From: Papaver somniferum
Taxonomy: Eukaryota; Streptophyta; Magnoliopsida; Ranunculales; Papaveraceae
Reading direction: 5' to 3'
Assembly (NCBI RefSeq): GCF_003573695.1
Contig: NC_039363.1
Span: 159,490,406-159,554,405, forward strand
DNA length: 64,000 nt
Part shown: positions 42,575-54,419 of the stretch, piece after piece
Position numbering within the stretch: position 1 is the stretch's first letter
Layout of the letters: each line of letters starts with the position of its first letter
Made by a program: the position numbers and the translations under genes
Notes under the pieces: model-generated
Seen by the model: only the letters and a program-made list of their open reading frames with translations
What the model was told of the DNA's origin: nothing
The model's database searches: none

Positions 42575-45398
42575 TATTAGAGCATAGCTCGGTTGAACCC
42601 ACCAATCGTTGGTATGTCAAGTTTGATTGAGATTTTAGTGAGCCAAAACTCATTTAAGAGTCGCTTGATTATGTACTAGAGTCAACTTCGTATAGGTTAG
42701 CTTCAAAGTATTAGGATATGAGACATTACAAGTATTGTGAAGACTTGAAGAAGTGAAGAAGTAAGGAGCTACAACGACAACATCATCCTTCCACTTAAGG
42801 TTAGTGATATTTGACTTGAACTGTTTCACTCCCTAACGTATCTTTCAAGTCGTGCATATTGAAAACAAAACTGCGAAGCATGAATGATTATGCTCTAGTT
42901 CGACATAGTATTAAGGAATACAATACGAGGGTTATTGCTTAACCATTAAACTTTGTAGATAAGACATCGACATAATCGTTTGAATGCTATTGTGATTATG
43001 TATGGGTATAAGGTGAATATTTCATTCTAGGAAACAATGTTTTACATTTGTTTTAAGAAAGTAAATTCATGAACTTGTTTTGTGAATCCAAAGAGAAATC
43101 GCCAGGCATTATTGGTATTGTTATTTATTGCATATCTTTTGAACTACCAATATGTGTGATTAGTATAACGGCTCATGACTTGTTTATGTTCTTGGTAAAA
43201 CTATTCACAAAGGCCTTACTTTTGTATTGGTATGACTTTTATTAGTGAAATCAATCTTAAGTAATCACCTGAGATGGTAGATCGATTCAATGTTATTGGT
43301 ATGACCGACTCTGGGTAAAGGGGAATTGATCCTAGTAAGAGGTGCAACCTATCACAAAGGGGAATCGATCCTTGTATGAGGTGCATCAAGTTTTTAGCAG
43401 AAAGGACAACCGATCCTATGGATATGTGCAACACGTTTTTAGGCAAAGGGGAACTGATCATATGGACATGTGCAGCAAGTACAATTTAGATACCATATAT
43501 ATGTGGGGAACCGATCCTAGTACCTAGTCAACCAAATTTTGGAAAGCTAGTGTGACTATGCACAATACTCACATGGAGGTAGAACCGAAACTTGTTTTGG
43601 TAGAACCGTGAAACCCATGATTTGTGATTGAGTGTTCTTGATCAATCACATAGTTCTTGAAAGTCAGATGAACCAATTATAAACTTGTTTGGAAGTGTGG
43701 CAAATCGGTTTCAAGATTGTAATTATGAAAGAGGGCTTACAAAGTAAGGATGTCGTCATACTTTGAACATGTGCAGTAACGCTTATCTTTAATTGTTCAA
43801 AGTTATTCCATAATAGCTAAATGAAGAAAATCCTGGATCGAATAAAATAAATTGAGAATCTTTTATTTAAGTTTTTTAATTTTATTTTTGGAAAATGAAA
43901 ATTAGTAATGTGCATTTACTAGTTGGAGATTTTCTAAGATATTTTCGGTCAATATTTTGGACAAAGCATTTCCAGGAATTATGGAAAACGAATCTGGAAT
44001 ATATTGCAGAATATCTTGAGAATATTTTCGGTGTTGGAAATTCCTTGGTGTCCAAACTTCCTTGGTCTATAAATATGAAAGTTTGCATTTCGAGCAAACT
44101 AATCCTCGCAGCAAGAACTATCCTAGTTGTGCTGCTACTGGTGAAGCCGCCTATTCGGAGAGGACACTAACCTAATTAGGAGAAATCTCTTACGGTCGCT
44201 CAGTTTAAAGTCTTCTTTGGGATTGAAAAGCTCTATTATTACCGTTGGTGGCAAACTAGATAATTGCGGTTAATCTTTTGTTTTTGATTGATTTGATTGA
44301 CTAATGGTGGTTGAACTTTGACTGCACCTAGTTTTTTTATACTTGAGAATCTTCTCTTCTGATATAAGATTCACTCAAACTAGATCGAAGTTTCGACGGG
44401 GATCTTTAGATTATTTGTATATCAGAAGACGTCTTGTGATAATCCATTGTTAACAGACTCCGTTCTTTGCGTGATTGATCATAAGAGATTCAAGTTGATT
44501 ATGTGCAGGTGTTTATTAAAGATCTAAGAAGATTTGATGACAAAGAAGATTTTGAAGATTTCTGATCTGGGATTCATAATCTTTGGTGTGCACAATACTT
44601 GTTTCGGTAAAAGAGGATCCAACTATAATTGGTTTATCTTTGTGGTAGATTAGATTGATTAGTTGTGTAGATCGGCATCAATACAATTCTTTTTGATTAA
44701 AAGTATTGATTGAAAAATCTTAACAATTACTTCGGTAGTTGATAATAAGATAGATCTAAGAATCCGACGAAGGAATTTATTGAGATAAACAGAAGAGACT
44801 TTGTCGAACTCATATCACTTGGTTGAAAAGAGTTGATACCAAACAGATTTGTTGTTCCTTTACTATTTGGAATACGAACCAAAGGAATTGTTCCAAGTAC
44901 GTGACTTATTACAAGTCGGAGGCGTGGGAATACAGACGGAACTAGGTGAAGTATAGGTTTAGCTGCTTGGTCTCAATTATACGAAGTTGGTTTTATTTTG
45001 TATAGCGGATTAATCCCGAGAGTATTCAATTCTGGACAAGGTCCCGGGGTTTTTCTTCATTTGCGGTTTCCTCATTAACAAAATCTTGCTTTGTCATTTA
45101 CATTTATTTTCCGCAATTATGATTGTTGTTATTATAATTTAAAGTAAATTACAAAAACGTTAATTCCTATTTACTTGATAAGCAATCCTATTGTGTTTGG
45201 TTAAGTCCGAACCTTTTATAAAGTAAACATACTTTGTTGTTGTATTGTCTCGATCTCGTATCCATAGACGAACACACGAAGTGTGAACTGATTTGTTGTA
45301 TTGTCTCAACTCAGTCCATAGACAATCACTTTCGGAGAAAGGACTTATAGGTGGAAAAGTTTTAGATTGAGGTATATTTGGGTACCCTCGTCTTTTCA
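42575..45398 (+). repeat. 5' LTR of the giant element
   Basis: Runs from TATTAGAGCATAGCTCGG to CCCTCGTCTTTTCA. At 43312-43530 it carries about five imperfect units of GGGGAACCGATCCTA...ATGTGCA. No gene. Confidence 0.92.
43312..43530 (+). repeat. Internal LTR repeat array (GGGGAACCGATCCTA units)
   Basis: Units at about 43317, 43358, 43405, 43446 and 43502 share (A)AAGGGGAA(C/T)(C/T)GATCCT followed by a G/A-rich spacer and ATGTGCA or AGGTGCA. The same array occurs in the 3' LTR at 49612-49815. Regular spacing suggests a protein-binding array in U3. Confidence 0.75.
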
Positions 45399-45400
45399 AT

Positions 45401-45412
45401 TGGTATCAGAGC
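45401..45412 (+). other. Primer-binding site of the giant element
   Basis: TGGTATCAGAGC, exact match to the initiator-Met tRNA primer used by most copia elements, two bases after the LTR. Confidence 0.95.
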
Positions 45413-45477
45413 AGGAAAACACGAAAAGATCTGACAATATGTGTTTGGTGCGATCCAACCTATAAGAAATTGAATCT

Positions 45478-46301
45478 ATGTCTGATTCAGTTAACATAGA
45501 GCAAGAATATGATATACTTAAGAAAGGATGTTTGTTTTCAAAACCTGATAAACATCCCAGCACTATTAGTTCTATGGTAGAACACATCTCAGGAAATATT
45601 AACCATGATGAGTTAATATGAAAAGAAATACTTGTGACAAACAAGTCATATTCAGAGATAGTAATGAGATTAAATTTTTCATAAAGCTTGCTGAAAAATA
45701 TAATCTAAAGGATAATGTATTTTATCCATCTGTCGAGAAGCTCGTCAGAGAATCATTGATTCATGAAGATGCTGAATCTAAAAAACTTGATTTTGTTCAA
45801 GCCAAAAGGGGTATATTAGTTAAAATAAGGATATGTGATTCTAATCTCCAGAATCTCTTAACTAATATACGACATCGTGATTCTAATAGTCTAACCACTT
45901 GCAAGAATCAAGATAGATGTGTTTTAAGGAATAATCCTTTGATTAGTATCCGGTCAACATCGTTTGACGATGATTATCTCTTAAACAGAGAAAAAGATCA
46001 ACTCAAGTGTACAAAAACAAATGACTTCATATCATGTTGCTTCGTTGTTGATCAACTGTCTAAAATAGAATCCAGGAAATAATCTCATCAAATGATGTTG
46101 TCATATTCCGAGGAATTCCTGGGTCGATATAAGAGTTCTGGTTATCTCACAACTCAAAAAACTTCAAGTCATGCTTATGATTTTGATCATCGAACTGATC
46201 TTTCTGTTAAATCAGATCACTCCAGGTGTGACACAGTGAAAGAAGTTTATTCTTGGAAGAATCCCAAAAGGATAGATATTCAAAAATATCATGATGGATA
46301 A
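45478..46301 (+). pseudogene. Degraded gag-position ORFs of the giant element
   Basis: Three plus-strand pieces follow the primer site: 45478-45621 (MSDSVNIEQEYDILKKGCLF), 45618-46082 (MKRNTCDKQVIFRDSNEIKF, 154 codons) and 46092-46301. They overlap or abut in different frames, as expected for one gene broken by small indels. The position is that of gag but I recognise no capsid motif and no zinc knuckle. Mixed charged composition. Confidence 0.45.
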
Positions 46302-46715
46302 TGTTCCATAAGTTTTGAGCTATCACTAGATCACTCCAACAACTGATGTTGGTTTTCGGAATTTCCCTAGAGGTGCTCAATTCATATAAAAAGGGAAGTT
46401 CTTAAAAGGAGCACGAGAATATGAAGAAAGCATAATTCTATACTCTTGAATATCTAAAGTGTTTTTCTATACTTGGAATATATTTTCTATTTTTAGAAAA
46501 ATACTTATGATCCTTGAAAAGTCCATGAGAAAAGTTCGAAATTATTTTCAGAATTCTTAGGTCATGTTCGGAAAATCTCTTATGTTGTTTCCGAAAGTGT
46601 ATATTTTCACAAATAAAATACCGCGATTAGGTATCTAATTCTTGGAAACCAAGTTTGAATTATTATATAAACCATCTATAGGACCGATCCTTCTATATTA
46701 TGTCTACGGTCAAAG

Positions 46716-47045
46716 ATGGGTGACAATACTATTGATATTGAATCCCAACTTCGAAAACTTGAAACCTTTCCAGTTGAGTTCAAATGCTACTTCTCAGACG
46801 AACATAAAAAGAATCATATTTCTTTTGAGCTTATGATTATGTTGATGGGAGATTTTGAAGTCGCTCGTGATGTTTTGGAAACTGCAGTAGTGAATGAAAA
46901 ACTGCTCAAGTCAAACCTCTTGAAGTCGATTGTAGAATTGAATCTTCTGAAACAAAGACTAGATCATCTAAAAGATAAGAGAAGACTCAAGAATCAAAAC
47001 ACTGAGGAATCTTCGGTAAATAATGGGAGCACCACTAGAGATTAA
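46716..47045 (+). CDS. Unknown 109-codon coiled-coil-like protein
   Basis: Starts MGDNTIDIESQLRKLETFPV and has a helical Leu/Lys-rich half (LKSNLLKSIVELNLLKQRLD), predicted by eye to form a coiled coil. Intact, ATG-started. It could be a surviving piece of gag from this element family or an unrelated passenger. Family unknown. Confidence 0.4.
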   Translation: MGDNTIDIESQLRKLETFPVEFKCYFSDEHKKNHISFELMIMLMGDFEVARDVLETAVVNEKLLKSNLLKSIVELNLLKQRLDHLKDKRRLKNQNTEESSVNNGSTTRD

Positions 47046-48850
47046 GTTATATGCTCTAATACTTAATCCAAGAAAATAAACATCAATTTTTGATTTCTTT
47101 CAATGATTGTATTGGGTCTATTATGAATAAAACTATCTTATTATGAATAAAAATTATTTGATTTATAATTTTTCTTGTGATAGTTTTTGATTTACATAAC
47201 CTGTGCTTGAATGCTTTATCTTATTGCTATGTATGTTTATGGGATGTTTGATTTCGGTTTTCTAACCTTGATATTCGATCTCATAATGTTGTGAACCCTT
47301 ATGGTTTGGATGACTTTTTGATTTAGCATGATTAAGTTCTAGCCCATGTTGGTTGGCTTTATCAAAGGATCATGAGGGGTTCTGATATAAACAATATGTG
47401 AAAAAGTCACAATATGTTGAATCATTTGGTTTAGCATAAAAGCATATGTGCTTCGGGGTTTTCAACTTTTGCTTACAATAGTTAAAAACCGGTTTTCAAC
47501 CTTTCTCTGGAAATGGTTGGTTGTTGTTATTCTTTTTATTTGCATAAGGATGACAACATAATAATATTTCGATATCAATTCTCCCTGGAAGAATATACAA
47601 ACATATTGGAGAAGAGGATGCGAAATTTGAGGTAACAATCTTGTTAGTTAATTATTTTCCTGTTTAAGAAAAGCCTGATTTTATTTCCTATACTTATTTC
47701 TTTTGCTTAACAAAATTTCGGTACAATTGATGTTTTATTCCATTTTTTGTGTATGGATGTGTGTGTGATTCAATTGGTTCGGTTAAGAAAAACTATTGTT
47801 ATTTTTTTTTATTGTGTGGTATCAATTGTTTAGTCTTACAAAATTTCGGTACAATTGCGGTGCTTTAATGTCTATGTTGTTTGAATTGCTTCCGGTTGAG
47901 GTGAATAATTATGCAAGTTGATTTATTTGGTTTGTATGATTTGTGCATGGCTTAACGAAAGAAAAGGTTTACGGGATGAATTGTTTAGTCCAATTCGATT
48001 CCGGATAAGAGAAACTAAGTTAATTCTGATCTTAGTTAGACTTATCAAAGTGGAGGTTTCGGTTATTCAAGTCTAATCGAATGCCTTAACAAGAAATGCT
48101 AGTTAACTAACCTAGTACTTGTCTTGTTTAAAAGTTAAAGGTCTAAGTTATATGGATAATTAGAACCTGGTGAGAAAAATAGAGTTTTCTTTATTTTTGT
48201 CTTATCGGAAAAGCGATTGTATTTGTACAATCAGTTTGGCAAAGGAACTAGGGTGCTTAGTTGTTTGTTGGTTTGCTAAACTATTAGGGAAAATTGCTTT
48301 GGGAAATTGTTTCCTTGGTAACATATCAAAAAAAATTACTTTGTAGTTTCGGTTATCAAAAATGGTGTGTGGAACCCTCGTTCTTAACTCTATAGGTTTG
48401 CAAGTCTATTTTGAGATTTGTAAGAACATTTCGGTTTGTCCTTTATTTTTTCGTTTCTTTGTCATTTTGTGACAAAAAGGAGGAGAAATATATGGAGTAA
48501 ACAAGTGATACTGTATTGATTTATATTGATTGGTATCATTAAGGGAAAGGACATTGGTGCTTAAACGTTTACTAACGAAAGAGTGAAAGCATAGACTAAG
48601 GAGGAGCAACATATCATATACTTGTAGTTATATGGACTACAAAGGAAATAACAAAGACGTGCGGATTGATAAAATCTACCTATCTTACCTTTAGGGGGAG
48701 TATTAACTTTGTTATTATAATGTCAACAACGACATTTAAGGATTGAATGTATACAGGTTATTGTGTTGTTGAATTCGGGAATCAAGCGTATGTGTAATAA
48801 ATTCCTGTAATTTGTTTATCAATATGATGTAAGAGTTTTTCACTAAAATT
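47046..48850 (+). other. Noncoding interior of the giant element
   Basis: About 1.8 kb without protein-like frames. It includes repeated ACAAAATTTCGGTACAATTG (47703 and 47835 region) and two purine tracts, ACAAAAAGGAGGAG (48472-48485) and TTAGGGGGAG (48691-48700), like the multiple polypurine tracts reported for Sireviruses. Confidence 0.5.
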
Positions 48851-48852
48851 GA

Positions 48853-48865
48853 CAAAGAGGGCAAT
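48853..48865 (+). other. Polypurine tract of the giant element
   Basis: CAAAGAGGGCAAT directly before the 3' LTR start TGTTAGAGC. Confidence 0.75.
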
Positions 48866-49611
48866 TGTTAGAGCATAGCTCGGTTGAACCCACCAAGCTT
48901 TGGTATGTCAAGTTTGGTTGTCATATTTTAGTGAGACAAAACTCATTTAAGAGTCGCTTGGTTATGTACTAGAGTCAACTTTGAATAGGTTAGCTTGAAA
49001 TTATTAGGAAATGAGACATTACAAGTATTGCGAAGACTTTTAAGAAGTGAAGAAGTAAGGAGCTACAACGACAACATCATCCTTCCACTTGAGGTTAGTG
49101 ATATTTGACTTGAACTTTTTCATTCCCTAATGTATCTTTCAAGTCGTGCATATTGAAAACAAAACTGCGAAGCATGAATGATTATACTCTAGTTAGACAT
49201 AGTATTAAGGAATACAATAGGAGGTTTATTGCTTAACCATTAAACTTTGTAGATAAGACATCGACATAATCGTTTGAATGCTATTGTGATTATGTATGGG
49301 TATAAGGTGAAGATTTCATCCTAGGAAACAATGTTTTACATTTGTTTTAAGGAAGTAAATTCATGAACTTTTTTTATGAATCGAAAGAGAAATCGCCAGG
49401 CATTATTGGTATAGTTATTCATTGCATATCTTTCGAACTACCAATATGTGCGATTAGTATAACCGCTCATGAGTTGTTTATATTCTTGGTAAAACTATTC
49501 ACAAAGGCCTGACTTTTGTATTTGTATGACTTTTATTAGTGAAACCAGTCTTAAGTAATCAACTGAGATGGTATGTTCGATTCAGTGTTATTGGTATAAC
49601 CGACTCTGGGT

Positions 49612-49815
49612 AAAGGGGAACTGATCCTAGTAAGAGGTGCAACCTATCACAAAGGGGAATCGATCCTTGTATGAGGTGAAACAAGTTTTTAAAAGAAAGG
49701 GGAACCGATCCTATGGACATGTGCAACACGTTTTTAGGCAATGGGGAACAGATCCTAAGGACATGTGCATCAAGTACAAGTTCGATACCCATATATATGT
49801 GGGGAACCGATCCTA
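49612..49815 (+). repeat. Internal LTR repeat array, 3' LTR copy
   Basis: Same GGGGAACCGATCCTA-type units as 43312-43530, with scattered substitutions. Confidence 0.75.
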
Positions 49816-50439
49816 GTACCTAGTCAACCGAATTTTGGAAAGCTGGTGTGACTATGCACAATACTCACATGGAGGTAGAACCGAAACTTGTTTTGGTAGA
49901 ACCGTGAAACCCATGATTTGTGATTGAGTGTTCTTGATCAATCACATAGTTCTTGAAAGTAAGATGAACCAATTCTAAACTTGTTTGGAAGTGTAGAAAA
50001 TAGGTTTCAAGATTGTAAGTATGAAAGAGGACTTACAAAGTAAGGATGTCGTCATACTTTGAACATGTGCAATGACGCTTATCTTTAATTGTTCAAAGTT
50101 ATTCCTTAATAGTTAAAGGAAGAAAATCCCGGATCGAATAAAATAAATTGGGAATCTTTTATTTAAGGTTTTTAATTTTATTTTTGGAAAATGAAAATTA
50201 GTAATGTGCATTTACTAGTTGGATATTTTTTAAGAGATTTTCGGTCAATATTTTGGACAAAGCATTTCCAGGAATTATGGAAACCGAATCTGGAATATAT
50301 TGCATAATATCTTGAGAATATTTTCGGTTTTGGAAATTCCTTGGTGTCCAAACTTCCTTGGTCTATAAATATGAAAGTTTGCATTTCGAGCAAACTAATC
50401 CTCGTAAAGCAAGAACTATCTCAGTTGTGCTGCTACTGG

Positions 50440-50444
50440 TGAAG
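50440..50444. repeat. TSD TGAAG (left) of the nested solo LTR
   Basis: Matches 51916-51920; the undisturbed site is visible in the 5' LTR at about 44141 (GGTGAAGCCGCC). Confidence 0.9.
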
Positions 50445-51915
50445 TGATGTGTTTTCAAATTGAGTTGTAGTAAAAAGTTCGTTGAGACTTGTGAAAGCAA
50501 TAGATTTTAGATTTAATTTTTAAGATTAAAAATATAGCAAACTTAAATAAAAGTGATATGAAAAATATGGAGAAGACCTGGGATATGGAATCCACTATTT
50601 ACCAAAATCAAAGTGATTTATATTCTCTAATTATAATCATGCAAATCATGCATTCAAATTGATTCTTAATATTACAATAGGTGATTTTTTAGAAATAACA
50701 ATTGTAGATCGAAAGTATGAGACATCAAAACCCTAGCCTAGCATGCTCCATCAATTGAAATGACAATTGTTTAACAAAAACCATTTTATCAATTTATTTA
50801 TCTAGGCAAATAATCATATAATAATTGCATAAATTAGAGATTACCACTTTTCATTGGTGAAATAGCTTCCTCATTCGCTCCAGAGGATGAGGTTTAGCTC
50901 ATCATTAGGAAAACACGCTCAAAAGTTGATTTCTTTGCTCAAATGGTGTTTACAAATGATGAAATGGGAGAAACAATGATAACCGGGTCTGTAACAGTTA
51001 TATGTGTTACAAACAGAAAAGAACGATAGAAGTGTACTGTCGCTGATTCTCGACCCACGGTTGTGTGTCGTTTCCACTGTTGAAAAACGACTATCTTGAA
51101 TGGTCTGTTCTTCGCGTTCTTTAGATGAGCAACAGCAGAAAAATATTTCTGGAATTTGATTTTCTCGACTCTGTGATGCTCTATAATCTACCAAACTCTC
51201 CGTAAAACTTTTAATAACCCTCGACACCCTTTATATACTCTCCAGAATAAAAAATACTCGCCAATAACTCCGGATAATCTTCATTTACTCGGTAATATTC
51301 TTCACTGCCAGTCACGGGATTTCTTCCCTTTTTCACAGCTTCTCACGCGTCTATAGCCATCCAACGAACTTTTAGTTGTCTTCTACACGTTTCTGCTCCA
51401 GTTTAGCACACTCCAGCACGTCTAAATCTTGCGCAATCCCGTGATAACCTCTTCCGAGAATAAACTCCCATGTTTTCTTCTCGCGAATTATCTAGCCAAA
51501 TTTAGCCAATTAAATCACTCATGATAGTTTTGTTGGGACATATCACAACTACCCAACAAATTTCAGCCCTTTAATCAACCCAGAACTCCTTCAAACTTCG
51601 ATCAAAAATTACACAGTTCTGTTTATTTATTTTCCCGCCAATTTTGAAATTTGAAATGAAGAAGAAGAGGTGCCCTGATCCAAAATGCATGCGCCTTTAA
51701 CAGTAGGGGTGCATGGGGGTGCCCTTATCCAAAATGAGGGTGCCTTGAGTACTTTTCTCCGGGGGTGCCCGAGCAACTTTTCGAGCCGAATTTTCCAAAA
51801 ATGTTTATTTCCCAAAAATACCTACAAATACAAAAAAACACCATAATAAGTACGAAATCGAATACCAACAATACAGAAAATTGAAGACAATATAGACACA
51901 TAAATGCGTCTATCG
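50445..51915 (-). mobile_element. Solo LTR of an Athila-type element nested in the giant element
   Basis: 1,471 bp beginning TGATGTGTTTTCAAATTGAG and ending CACATAAATGCGTCTATCG on the plus strand. It is a diverged relative of the Athila LTR at 11817-13446: shared blocks include AAGTTCGTT.AGACTTGTGAA, AGCTCATCAT, GGACATATCACAACTACCCA and the terminal GACACATAAATGCGTCTATC. A clean 5-bp TSD and no internal sequence show it arose by LTR-LTR recombination. The last base is G where A is expected, so the CA end has mutated. Confidence 0.9.
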
Positions 51916-51920
51916 TGAAG
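51916..51920. repeat. TSD TGAAG (right) of the nested solo LTR
   Basis: Exact copy of 50440-50444. Confidence 0.9.
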
Positions 51921-53161
51921 CCGCCTATTCGGAGAGGAGACTAACCTAATTAGACAAAATCTCTTACGGCCGCTCAGTTCAAAGTCTTCTTTGGGATTAA
52001 GAAGCTCTAATAGTACCGTTGTTGGGAAACTAGATAATTGCGGTTTATCTTTTATTTTCGATTGATTTGATTGACTAACGGTGGTTGAACTTTGATTGCA
52101 CCTAGTTTGTTTATGCTTGAGAATCTTCTCTTCTGATATAAGATTCACTCAAACTAGATCGAAGTTTCGACGGGGATCTTTAGATTGTTTGTAGATCTAA
52201 AGACGTCTTGTGATAATCCATTGTTAACAGACTCCGTTATGTGCGTGATTGATCACAAGAGATTCAAGTTGATTGTGTGCAGGTGTTTATTGAAAATCTA
52301 AGAAGATTTGAAGACAAAGAAGATTTTGAAGATTTCTGATTTGGGATTCATAATCTTTGGTGTGCACAATACTTGTTTCGGTAAAAGAGGATCCAACTAT
52401 AATCGATTTATCCTTGTGGTAGATTAGTTGTGTAGATCGGCATCAATACAATTATTTGTGATTAAAAGTATTGATTGCAAAATCTTAACAATTACTTCGG
52501 TAGTTGATAATAAGATAGATCTATCAACCCGACGAAGGAATTTATTGAGATAAACAGAAGAGCCTTTGTCGAACTCATATCACTTGGTTGAAAAGAGTTG
52601 ATACCAAACAGATTTGTTGTTCCTTTACTATTTGGAATACGAACCAAAGGAATTGTTCCAAGTACGTGACTTATTACAGGTCGGAGGCGTGGGAATACAG
52701 ACGGAACTAGGTGAACTATAGGTTTAGTTGCTTGGTCTCAACTATACGAAGTTGGTTTGATTGTATAGCGGCTTAATCCCGAGAATATTCAATTCTGGAC
52801 AAGGTCCCGGGATTTTTCTGCATTTGCGGTTTCCTCGTTAACAAAATCTTGTTGTGTCATTTACTTTTATTTTTCGTAATTATAATTGTTGTTATTATAA
52901 TTTAAAGTAAATTACACAAACGTTAATTCCTATTTACTTGATAAGCAATCCTATCGTGTTTGGTTAACTCCGAACTTTTTATCAAGTAAACATACTTCGT
53001 TGTTGTATTGTCTCGATCTCGTATCCATAGATGATCACACGAAGTGTGAACCGATTTTTTGTATTGTCTCGACTCAGTCCATAGACAATCACTTTCGGAG
53101 AAAGGACTTATAGGTGGAAAAGTTTTATATTGAGGTATATTTGGGTACCCTCGTATTTTCA

Positions 53162-53166
53162 AAGTC
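53162..53166. repeat. Target-site duplication AAGTC (right) of the giant element
   Basis: Exact copy of 42570-42574. Confidence 0.9.
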
Positions 53167-53289
53167 ATCTGGAACATTCCGGAACTTCCCTCTAGCAACT
53201 TGGTCAGCAAGTCATCCAAAAACTTCCATAATCTCCTTCTAGGGATTTTGCACTGGATCGGTGAAAACGGGCCAAATTCACATGGGCCA

Positions 53290-53590
53290 GCGGGTTTGAC
53301 CAACGACCTTGACTTTGACTGGCAGGGTTGACTTTCGATGTTGACTGCAACTGTCGATATTTGATTAACAGGCTGCCTTGACTGGAATCATGACTGGAAA
53401 CTGGATGGCTAGATGGCAACATGGCTGAAGGATGACTGGTAGCACGATTTGCAACATGGATGGAAAAAGGATGGCAGTCGGATGGAAACAGGATGGAAGC
53501 GCGATTGGCAACTTGGTTGTTGACTCTGACACTCGACCAGTCGTTGACTTTGACCATTGACTGACCGTTGACTGATAATTGACTTCGTGG
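53290..53590 (+). promoter_or_regulatory. W-box (TTGAC) cluster
   Basis: Twelve TTGAC cores, most followed by C or T, lie on the plus strand in about 295 bases, mixed with TGACTGG and GATGGC repeats. TTGAC(C/T) is the WRKY transcription-factor site. The cluster is strand-biased. Function is inferred only; simple-repeat drift of a TTGACT unit would give the same pattern. Confidence 0.5.
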
Positions 53591-53599
53591 AACATTGGG

Positions 53600-54410
53600 A
53601 TGGCTAGTGAGCTGCATTAGTTGGTTGGATGGCAGGCTTAGATGACAACTGAATAGTGGCCCAAACTATATATTGGCCCAACATGTTGTAATTTTATCAT
53701 GGTACAAACATCGCCCCTTCTTAACATTCAACTTGTTGGGGGTTAAGAAGTTTTGTTTCCCTTGGTCAATGGGAAAATTCGCCCCCAAGAGTGGATTACT
53801 GTTGTTGAAGTGAACGACAACCTTCCCTCGTTGTTTGCGGAAACTATAATCAAGACGCCCCCAAGTGAGGTTATTGTGACCTGAACTAAAATGCAATGGT
53901 TGAGGGCGAGAGATGACCTGAACATTTACTGGTGAAACTGGATTACAGTGGTTGCAGGAGAGAGATGACCCAAAAAGTTACTGGTGAAACTGGATTGTAA
54001 TGATTGATGCAAAAACAACTATTGAATGTGGGTTGCAGTTGTTGATGCGAAACTAAATTGGAGCAGTTGTGTAGAACTAGACTGGTGACAATCATTGGAA
54101 AAGATGAGCTATCCTAGCAGTCACTGAGCTAGAATCCGTGTTGACTTTTGTTGCAAGCGAAACCTGAATTTGCGGGTTGATAGTAATTTCCAACCAAACT
54201 GGGTAGCATTAACTGTTGGTACTAATCTGCTGTCAATTAGAGGCTGAGATGCGAAAGTTGTTAGCCAAAAGGCAACAACCATTGGTGAAACCCTTCAATA
54301 GTTGAGATGGTAACAAAATTTGTGTGACACTGGACCTCCTAGCGGTCTTGAATGTGTTACTGGATCTAACATCGATCTTTATATGTCGTCAATAGTTATA
54401 TGAATCAGGA
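53600..54410. other. Repeat-derived DNA without a supported gene
   Basis: Contains TCGCCCC/CGCCCCCAAG motifs (53708, 53780, 53860) that recur at 55618 and 55693 as TCGCCCCCAAGTG, and short ACTGGA-type repeats that lead into the minisatellite. TTTTATCATGGTACAAACA at about 53693 faintly resembles an LTR end plus primer site but is too poor to call. Confidence 0.4.
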
Positions 54411-54419
54411 TAACAACGG

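Larger units (their letters stand above)
42575..53161 (+). mobile_element. Giant non-autonomous copia-like (Sirevirus-like) LTR element, LARD type
   Basis: 10.6 kb including a nested solo LTR; about 9.1 kb without it. LTRs are 2,824 bp and 2,820 bp after removing the nested sequence. TSD AAGTC; initiator-Met primer site right after the 5' LTR; purine tract AAAGAGGGCAAT before the 3' LTR. The interior is 3.47 kb and has only short ORFs, none with protease, integrase, RT or RNase H motifs. The LTR start (T-G/A-TTAGAGCATAGCTCGG) and the AAAAAGGAGGAG and TTAGGGGGAG tracts near the 3' end recall Sireviruses of the SIRE/Maximus type. The 5' LTR starts TA instead of TG, a single change. Confidence 0.9.
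48866..53161 (+). repeat. 3' LTR of the giant element, interrupted
   Basis: TGTTAGAGCATAGC...CCTCGTATTTTCA. Removing the nested solo LTR and one TSD leaves 2,820 bp, matching 42575-45398 throughout. Confidence 0.92.

Noticed and set aside
45610..45625. ATGA overlap of two ORFs as translational coupling
   Set aside because: This is a eukaryotic retroelement; the overlap is better explained by a frameshift in one gene.
53690..53710. LTR end followed by a primer-binding site (ATCATGGTACAAACATC)
   Set aside because: Only a partial match to TGGTATCAGAGC and no matching LTR partner could be found.
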